Part shown: positions 4,625 to 10,261 of the stretch, one piece after another
Position numbering within the stretch: the stretch's first letter is position 1
Layout of the letters: the number at the start of each line of letters is the position of its first letter
From: Verrucomicrobia bacterium UBA3063
Lineage (GTDB): Bacteria; Verrucomicrobiota; Verrucomicrobiia; Methylacidiphilales; Verrucolacustridaceae
NCBI GenBank assembly: GCA_002366885.1
Contig: DFCD01000017.1
Location: forward strand, 1 to 10,261
Length of the DNA stretch: 10,261 bases
Direction: 5' to 3'
Notes under the pieces: model-generated
The model's input: only the letters and a program-made list of their open reading frames with translations
What the model was told of the DNA's origin: nothing
The model's database searches: none
Position numbers and translations under genes: made by a program

Positions 4625-7600
4625 CTAGTCCGATATCTTCAGCCGCAGGAACGCCTTCCCGGCCCCGCTGTTCACCTTCACTGTGGCATTCTCCCTGCCG
4701 CCCCCGGCAGTGACGGCGGAAACAGGCTCCACCGTTGCATTGGTCCAGCCGACAAGATTGGTGCTGATTTGCACCTCATACCGAACCCCGTTCACGGCGT
4801 ACTGACCGCCGACATACGAGCCGCCGGCCGGCCGGGTGTAAGTGTACATCATCTCCACCGTGCCGACCGTACCCGGGCTCTTGGAAATTCCCAGGACCGG
4901 CCGAGCCACCACGGCGGCCTGCTCCAGATCCGCCTGGCTGACCGCCTCCCGGACGGTCGCCTGCCAGAGCTGGCCACCATCCTTGGCAACCACGGCCGTA
5001 TCGACCGTGTAGCCCGTCTCGTTGAAGTTGAGCCGGTAGTTGTCGCCAAAGACGATCCCGTTCTGCGCCCAGATCAGGTCAAAGGTGTGCCAACTGCCCG
5101 AAACCGGTCCGGTATAGGCACCGATAAACATCAGGTTGACGACGCCGTCCAACGTGGCCGCCCCGTTCCGCACAAAGATCTGGTCGTAGAGCGTGGTTCC
5201 CTCCAATCCGCCAAGCTCAAGCAACAGGGAGGCCCCATCGTTTTGGAGCGCGTAGTCTCCGGAGGAGAAATTCCACGCTCCCGGCGAGCGTCCCGGTCCC
5301 CAGCTAATATTGAAGCCGGTTGCCTGGGAGCTTCGACCAGTGCCATCAGCCAAGGAAGTCCCGGACCCTTCGTCCAGCTTGTAATAGGCCACCAAACTGG
5401 ATTCATAAGGGGTTAATGCCGGACCACTCTTGTCGGCATTGATCTGGGTGCCGGTCCGAACCCCGGAATAAATCCGGATATCGTCCAGCTGGCCGCGGAA
5501 TCCGTTGCCGAACACCATCTGCAGATTACTCCAGTTCAAATCAGAAAACAGCATGGTGCTGCTGCCAGCCGTGCCATCGGCAAAAAGCTGAACATAGGAA
5601 CTGCTTATCACCATGGCCACATGCGTCCAACCAAGGGGATTGCCGAGGTCGACAGAGGCCGTCGTGGCGGGACCACTCAACGGAGTCAGCGTTGCACTCA
5701 AATTGGCGACGGTGCTGGAGGTGTAATTGAAATCAACGGCCAATTCCGCTTTTCCAGTAGGCCCATTTTTGCTGACCAAGCGATAAGTCCCAGGGCTCAG
5801 GCTTGAGGATGGCTTGATCCAGAACTCCAGAGTCATCGGGCCCAGCGCCGCCGTGGGCATAGGGACGCTGATCACCGAGGCTGTGGAGGTGAGATTGACG
5901 TTGTTGGCAAACGGATTGGTGGACGGGGCCTCCACGGTCAACCGGAAGGTTTTTTGATCCTGCAGACCCCCCTGATCCCGAAGAACCACGGTGATGTTGG
6001 CCGTGCCGGTGGCATTGCTTGCCGGGTTGACGGTCAGTTCCCACAAACCGTTGTCCGACCTCCGGGCAAAGGTCGTGCTTCCCGCTGGTAAAAGGGCGGG
6101 GTTGTCGGAGGAAGCCGCCAGGACGAGATCGGCGATCGCCGTCTCCCCGTCCAGGGTGCTCAGGGTGAAGACCTGCGGTTGGTTGGGCTGGGCCAGACGG
6201 TCCGTGATCGAGCCCAGAGCCGGCGGGGTGTTGGCCGGTAGGATGGAGAAGTCCGCGGACTTGGATCCACCATAACGGGGATCGGAACTGGTGGCCGTCA
6301 CGGTGTAATCGCCCGGATCCTTGGGAGGCGTGGCCGAAGGACCGTAGACGGTGCCGAGCCGCCCCTCATAAAGGAAAGTGAACCCGGTCACACCGGCGAC
6401 CCCGGCGGAGTAGGTCTTGGTCGTTCCGTCATAAACCAGCGAAGCCGGGGAGGTCAGGACGATATTCGTCGGAGAAAGCAAGGCCTGTCCAACCGTCAGG
6501 CTTTGGGAGACAGGGGTGGCCGGAGCATACGTGCCGTTGCCGGACTGGCTCGCCGTGAGGGTGACCGTGCCCACTCCCACCAAGGTGACGGTGTTTCCGC
6601 TGACCGTGGCCACATGGATGTCGGAGGAACTGTAGCTGACCGGCAGTCCCGAGCTGGCCGTGGCCGTCAGCGGGAAAGCTGCATCCCCGTAGGTTTTATC
6701 CGACAACGGGCCAAAGGTGATCGCTTGCGGGCCTGGGCGGACCTGGAGGGTGCGCTGGTCGGTGAAGAAGACCGGTTCCGTTCCCCCGTACTCCACCACG
6801 GAGCCAAGCCGGTAAAAGCTGTTTGCGCTGGTCTTGATAGGCGCATCGTTCCACTTGCCGGGAGAGCTGGGATAAGAATTGCCCCCGATCGCCAAACTCG
6901 TGGAGTGGCTCATCATCAGGAAACTTTCGTATTCGTAGATGTTTTTATAAATGGGGACAAAAAGGATGTAGTAGTCGATCTCACGACCCACCACCCAAGA
7001 CTTGTTATCCGGTTGTCCGGCGCCCCAATTGGCGAATTGGCCGCTCACCGCCGAACCCCCGCTGTTTCCGTTCCAAAATTTGCTCCCCGCCTCCGGATTG
7101 GGTCCGTCCATCCAGCGAAAGTTTCCATCCGTGATATCCGCACCCCCCAGCCAGGCGTCCTTCCCCGCCTCCTGCAACAAGCCGAGCACCGCCTGGTTTT
7201 CGCCAGCGGACGTCACATTGGCCAGGTAACCGTTTTCCAAAAAGAGGGAGCGGCCTTTGGCGGCGGTCCGCGCATCCGGCCAGGTGAGGTTTTGGGAGAC
7301 ATATTCGTAGGCGTGTCCCGCGTGGGCCACGGCCGATCCCAGGGTCATGTTGATCACCCGGTTGTTGGTGTTGGTGGAGGTCGTGGCGAAAGTCACCCGC
7401 CGGAGCGCCGTCTGGTAATCCGCCACGGAAGCCGTCCCACTCAGGCGCAGCAGCCCCCGCGCCGCCGACCAGCTGGCGGTGATCCCAGCCGGGGGATTGG
7501 TCAGGGCGAGCACGTCCCCGGCGACAAAACCCTCCTCGATGCGGACGTTGGCGGCGGACAGGGTGGCCGGCGATCCCTCCGCCCGGACGGTCGTATCGAG

Positions 7601-10261
7601 AATTTGCGGCCCAGAGCCCAGATCGTAGTTGGCCTCCGCCGTCTCCATTTCCAAAGTCAGATAGGGGCGGATCTCCAGAATTTCGCCGACCCTGCCCTCG
7701 TATTTTTCATCCTCCACCGAAACCTCGATCGGGTAGGTACCGATGGCGGAAGGGGCATTCGTCGATCCGTTGTAGGCGATCCGGAAGGCCAACCCCGGGG
7801 GAACCGTGGTCACCTGAACATTTTTGGGAGCGCCGTCGTAACTTTGCCGCAACCCGGTCACCAGGACGGAAGCGATCCCCTTCACCACCGTCACTGTCCG
7901 GCTTACCGGGGCGGCGGCATTGAAGGTGCCGCTGCCCGGCTGGCTGGCCGTGATTGTCACCGTCCCGGTTTTCAGGGGGGTAAGAATCCCGTTTTCCACC
8001 GTGGCCACGGAGGAATCGGAAGAGAGATAGGAGACCGGCAACACCGCCGTGCCCACGGCTCCGCCCGCCCCGGCATTCCCAGTGACCGGCACGGCAACCG
8101 CGCCCAACACCACCGGGCTGCCAACGCGCAACGGGACGGGAAGATCAAAGGTGAGGATCTGATCCTGTTTGCCCGCTTCCTTGGTGGGGGCGGGAGCGGA
8201 AGAAACATTGTTGGTGCTGCCGACCCCGAGCTGTCCGCCCTCGTTCAGTCCGGAAGCCAGCAAGGTTCCCGAGGAACCCAAGGCAAAGGTCTGGAACCCG
8301 CCGCCGGCAATTTCCTTGGCCCCGTACAGCGCCGTCACCTCCTGCGGCGTGAATACCGCATAAGGCGCATCGGGGCTGGCGTAGCCCAGGCCCAGTTCCC
8401 CGTACCGGTTGTACCCCCAGGCAAAGACCCGGCCGTCGTCCGCGAGGGCGTGACACCGATCCAATCCCGCCACCAATTTGCGAATCGTCGTCCCCGCCGG
8501 GAAGGCGATCTCCGTCGGGGCGTTGGTTGAAAGGACGGTGGCCGGCAAGCCAAGCTGACCAAGGCTATTGTCCCCGCAGGCGTAGACTTTGCCCGCATTG
8601 AGGAAGAGGGAATGCTTGTCCCCCGCCGCGATTTGCCGGATCGAGCTGAGGTTGGTGATCTGCCGAGGAGCACGGACCGCCCCCAGAGCGGTGTAACCCA
8701 AGGCACCCCCGTTTCCACGGCCCCAGGAGTAGACCTTCCCATCCTCCGCCAGCGCCAGAGAGTGCTCCGCGCCGGCGGCGACCGCCTTGATCCGCAGCGC
8801 GGCGAGCGCGTTGGTCACCCGGGTGGGCGTCCGGATGACGCTACGGTTCGTGTTCACACCCACCTGCCCCTGCAGGTTGTCGCCCCAGGCATAAACCTTT
8901 CCATCCGCGTCCAAGGCCAAGCTGTGTCGCGCCCCGGCCGCAATCGCCAAAAGGTTGGTGGGCAACCCCGAAGAGACCGGCAAGAATCGGTCCGAGGACG
9001 CATTGGTGATGCCCAACTGTCCGTTGGCGTTGGCGCCCGCGGCCAGGAGCGTGATCTGGCCGTTGAAATTCTGCAGAAGCAGGCTGTGACCCCCGCCGGC
9101 CGCCGCTTGGATGATGCCGGTCAACTCCTTGCCATCCGCGCCGACCGTCCGCACCCCCGTCGTCAGCGGCGAGTTGGTATGGCCCACACCACAGCGGCCA
9201 TCGGTGTTTAGCCCCCAAGCCAGCGCATATCCCCCTGCCTGGGGCACATACAAGGTGTGGTTCCAGCCTGCCGAGAGAAGCATCGGACGGTCGGCCGGAT
9301 TGGCAGGGTCGGTTCCCGCGGCCAACTCCGAGGAGTCGGAGGCTCCATCCTGGTCGAAATCCCCATCCAGCACCGTCAGGGTTCCACCGACAAACTCGAC
9401 GGTATAATTGGAGCTCGGCCCACCGGCGGAGATGGTAATGGGATAGGTTCCCGGAACAGAGGCCGGCGTGGCGGTCGTGGTCATCACCGGGACGGTCTCC
9501 AAAGCCGTGTCTCCTGCGACCAGCCCGACATACCGGACGGTGAAGGCGGGGTTGCCGGAGCGATAGCTCCGGGACTTGTTCTCGGCGATGGCGCGGAGGT
9601 TCGCCTTGGCGACCGTCACCGGCACTTTCAGCGTCACGGTGTTGTAATTATCCGGATCCAGCGGAGTGAAGGTGATGTTCTGCTCCGCCACTCCCACATC
9701 GGGTTTGAGATCGCCGGAATCAAAAGAGAAAAATCCGTCTACCTCCAGAGCCCCAATCTTCGCAGTGCCACCCGTCAAACCCGCCTGGCTGAGCGTTTGC
9801 CCATAGGTCAGCCCGCCAGCCAAGGGCGGAAGCTCGATCCCCGGCGTGGCCTTGTTAACCGTGAGCAAAGCTTCACTGCTCGTCGCGGATCCGTACAAAT
9901 TGGAAACCGTGACGGAGTAATTTCCTTCGTTGTCGACCGTCAGAATCGAAAGATTGAAAGTGCTGCCGGTGGCTCCCGGAATTTCTTCCCCGTTTTTCTT
10001 CCACTGATAGGTCAACCCGGCCGTGCCGGCGCCGGGAGTTTCGGCCGTCACCGAAAAGGAGGCCGCGCCGCCGACCGTGCCCGTCGTAGCGGAAGGCGCC
10101 GCGGTGATCCTCGGAATGGGCTCGATAACATAACTCAACTGAATCGATCCGTTGCTACCCGCAGGGCTGCCACCCTGGATGTTGCTGGCCGAGACCAGGT
10201 TGGTGTTGACCCAGCTGGTTCCGCCACCGGCGTTGTAACCCACGCCACCCCCCTGGCCGCC
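4625..10261 (-). CDS. Giant modular surface protein (Ig-like, MBG, RCC1, C-type lectin, LamG), N-terminus missing
   Basis: The frame is open from the right edge (GGQGGG precedes the GTG at 10243) to a TAG at 4625, so the gene is partial and the GTG is not its real start. Numbering from that GTG (1,872 residues): 1-40 glycine-rich end; 46-130 Ig-like (LTYQWKKNGEEIPGATGSTF); 131-213 and 214-292 MBG-type domains (LTYGQTLSQAGLTGGTA; NYTVEFVGGTLTV); 293-317 D-rich calcium-type loop (DFDQDGASDSSELAAGTDP); 322-675 seven RCC1 repeats; 694-788 Big2-like; 789-860 MBG-like; 861-1172 cadherin-like domain with a C-type lectin at about 976-1146; 1173-1252 Big2-like; 1253-1337 MBG-like; 1338-1440 Ig/cadherin-like; 1453-1645 LamG-like (MTLEFWIKP, GQLDDIRIYSG, LVAYYKLDEGSG); 1655-1872 beta-rich C-terminus. 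These modules are typical of extracellular adhesion or carbohydrate binding. No enzyme domain, PEP-CTERM, LPXTG or outer-membrane barrel is seen. Target unknown. Confidence 0.93.
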   Translation of the reverse strand, partial: GGQGGGVGYNAGGGTSWVNTNLVSASNIQGGSPAGSNGSIQLSYVIEPIPRITAAPSATTGTVGGAASFSVTAETPGAGTAGLTYQWKKNGEEIPGATGSTFNLSILTVDNEGNYSVTVSNLYGSATSSEALLTVNKATPGIELPPLAGGLTYGQTLSQAGLTGGTAKIGALEVDGFFSFDSGDLKPDVGVAEQNITFTPLDPDNYNTVTLKVPVTVAKANLRAIAENKSRSYRSGNPAFTVRYVGLVAGDTALETVPVMTTTATPASVPGTYPITISAGGPSSNYTVEFVGGTLTVLDGDFDQDGASDSSELAAGTDPANPADRPMLLSAGWNHTLYVPQAGGYALAWGLNTDGRCGVGHTNSPLTTGVRTVGADGKELTGIIQAAAGGGHSLLLQNFNGQITLLAAGANANGQLGITNASSDRFLPVSSGLPTNLLAIAAGARHSLALDADGKVYAWGDNLQGQVGVNTNRSVIRTPTRVTNALAALRIKAVAAGAEHSLALAEDGKVYSWGRGNGGALGYTALGAVRAPRQITNLSSIRQIAAGDKHSLFLNAGKVYACGDNSLGQLGLPATVLSTNAPTEIAFPAGTTIRKLVAGLDRCHALADDGRVFAWGYNRYGELGLGYASPDAPYAVFTPQEVTALYGAKEIAGGGFQTFALGSSGTLLASGLNEGGQLGVGSTNNVSSAPAPTKEAGKQDQILTFDLPVPLRVGSPVVLGAVAVPVTGNAGAGGAVGTAVLPVSYLSSDSSVATVENGILTPLKTGTVTITASQPGSGTFNAAAPVSRTVTVVKGIASVLVTGLRQSYDGAPKNVQVTTVPPGLAFRIAYNGSTNAPSAIGTYPIEVSVEDEKYEGRVGEILEIRPYLTLEMETAEANYDLGSGPQILDTTVRAEGSPATLSAANVRIEEGFVAGDVLALTNPPAGITASWSAARGLLRLSGTASVADYQTALRRVTFATTSTNTNNRVINMTLGSAVAHAGHAYEYVSQNLTWPDARTAAKGRSLFLENGYLANVTSAGENQAVLGLLQEAGKDAWLGGADITDGNFRWMDGPNPEAGSKFWNGNSGGSAVSGQFANWGAGQPDNKSWVVGREIDYYILFVPIYKNIYEYESFLMMSHSTSLAIGGNSYPSSPGKWNDAPIKTSANSFYRLGSVVEYGGTEPVFFTDQRTLQVRPGPQAITFGPLSDKTYGDAAFPLTATASSGLPVSYSSSDIHVATVSGNTVTLVGVGTVTLTASQSGNGTYAPATPVSQSLTVGQALLSPTNIVLTSPASLVYDGTTKTYSAGVAGVTGFTFLYEGRLGTVYGPSATPPKDPGDYTVTATSSDPRYGGSKSADFSILPANTPPALGSITDRLAQPNQPQVFTLSTLDGETAIADLVLAASSDNPALLPAGSTTFARRSDNGLWELTVNPASNATGTANITVVLRDQGGLQDQKTFRLTVEAPSTNPFANNVNLTSTASVISVPMPTAALGPMTLEFWIKPSSSLSPGTYRLVSKNGPTGKAELAVDFNYTSSTVANLSATLTPLSGPATTASVDLGNPLGWTHVAMVISSSYVQLFADGTAGSSTMLFSDLNWSNLQMVFGNGFRGQLDDIRIYSGVRTGTQINADKSGPALTPYESSLVAYYKLDEGSGTSLADGTGRSSQATGFNISWGPGRSPGAWNFSSGDYALQNDGASLLLELGGLEGTTLYDQIFVRNGAATLDGVVNLMFIGAYTGPVSGSWHTFDLIWAQNGIVFGDNYRLNFNETGYTVDTAVVAKDGGQLWQATVREAVSQADLEQAAVVARPVLGISKSPGTVGTVEMMYTYTRPAGGSYVGGQYAVNGVRYEVQISTNLVGWTNATVEPVSAVTAGGGRENATVKVNSGAGKAFLRLKISD
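5309..5887 (-). other. LamG/concanavalin-like domain within the giant protein
   Basis: Residues about 1453-1645 contain MTLEFWIKPSS, TYRLVSKNG, GWTHVAMVISSSYVQLFADG, FRGQLDDIRIYSGVRT and SLVAYYKLDEGSGTSLADG, the usual strand order and DDIRIY signature of LamG-like jelly-roll domains. Such domains commonly bind glycans or proteins outside the cell. Confidence 0.8.
6806..7318 (-). other. C-type lectin-like domain within the giant protein
   Basis: Residues about 976-1146 run from GHAYEYVSQNLTWPDAR, through GYLANVTSAGENQAVL and AWLGGADITDGNFRWMDG, to FANWGAGQPDN and KWNDAPI. The order of helix, WLGG strand and WND motif is that of the C-type lectin fold. The calcium-site residues of the sugar-binding type are present as Q1077-P1078-D1079 and W1131-N1132-D1133. 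No cysteine is present, as in many bacterial members. Confidence 0.8.
8219..9280 (-). repeat. Seven RCC1 repeats within the giant protein
   Basis: Protein-level repeats of about 50 residues, each with a core like 'IAAGxxHSLALxxDGKVYAWGxNxxGQLG'. The G-H-S/T or equivalent positions begin near residues 325, 382, 437, 491, 541, 593 and 647. Seven repeats are the number needed for one closed RCC1 beta-propeller. Repeats 3-5 are closest to consensus; repeat 6 has RCHAL and repeat 7 QTFAL in place of HSLAL. The DNA copies have diverged, so this is an old duplication. Confidence 0.88.

Noticed and set aside
6503..8530. A 675-codon open frame on the plus strand
   Set aside because: It is antisense to the giant gene, whose minus frame shows clear RCC1, lectin and Ig-like domains across the same bases. 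The plus translation is rich in R, G and H with no recognisable domain, as expected of a shadow frame in GC-rich coding DNA.

Overview
The window looks like chromosomal DNA from a GC-rich, Gram-negative-type bacterium, most plausibly of the Verrucomicrobiota. The basis is the giant surface protein (MBG-type Ig-like repeats, RCC1 propeller, C-type lectin and LamG modules, and a C-terminal phrase of the type 'VQISTNLVGWTN...FLRLKISD'), a DUF2851 gene, and intergenic REP-like hairpins. This assignment is an inference from gene style; no rRNA or marker gene is present. No tRNA, CRISPR array, insertion sequence or phage gene was seen.

Layout. Positions 1-217 hold what may be the 5' end of a minus-strand gene for an exported protein, running off the left edge. 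Its first codons overlap two facing REP-type hairpins (105-190), each with a GTAG tetranucleotide at its foot. Three minus-strand genes follow, reading right to left: a secreted VanX-type D-Ala-D-Ala dipeptidase (3655-3053), a DUF2851 protein (2890-1517) and an HtrA-like serine protease with one PDZ domain (1395-271). Their gaps of 121 and 162 bases contain short tandem hexamers of the TTTACG/TTTACC type. A 220-base divergent gap (3656-3875) has two more hairpins and a weaker hexamer pair. It separates the dipeptidase from a plus-strand secreted coiled-coil protein of the DUF2959 type (3876-4508).

The right 5.6 kb is one minus-strand gene (4625 to beyond 10261). It encodes at least 1,878 residues of a modular, probably surface-exposed protein: glycine-rich region, Ig-like domain, MBG-type domains, a D-rich calcium-type loop, seven RCC1 repeats, a second set of Ig/MBG domains, a C-type lectin domain that appears inserted into a cadherin-like domain, further Ig-like domains, a LamG-like domain and a C-terminal beta-rich region. 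Its N-terminus lies outside the window.

Together the genes point to the cell envelope: four of the five complete or nearly complete genes carry a signal peptide or are extracellular in type. No shared pathway can be shown. I did not find a clear new multi-gene system. The most unusual items are the nested lectin in the giant protein, the REP doublet overlapping a signal-peptide gene, and the hexamer arrays recurring in neighbouring gaps.
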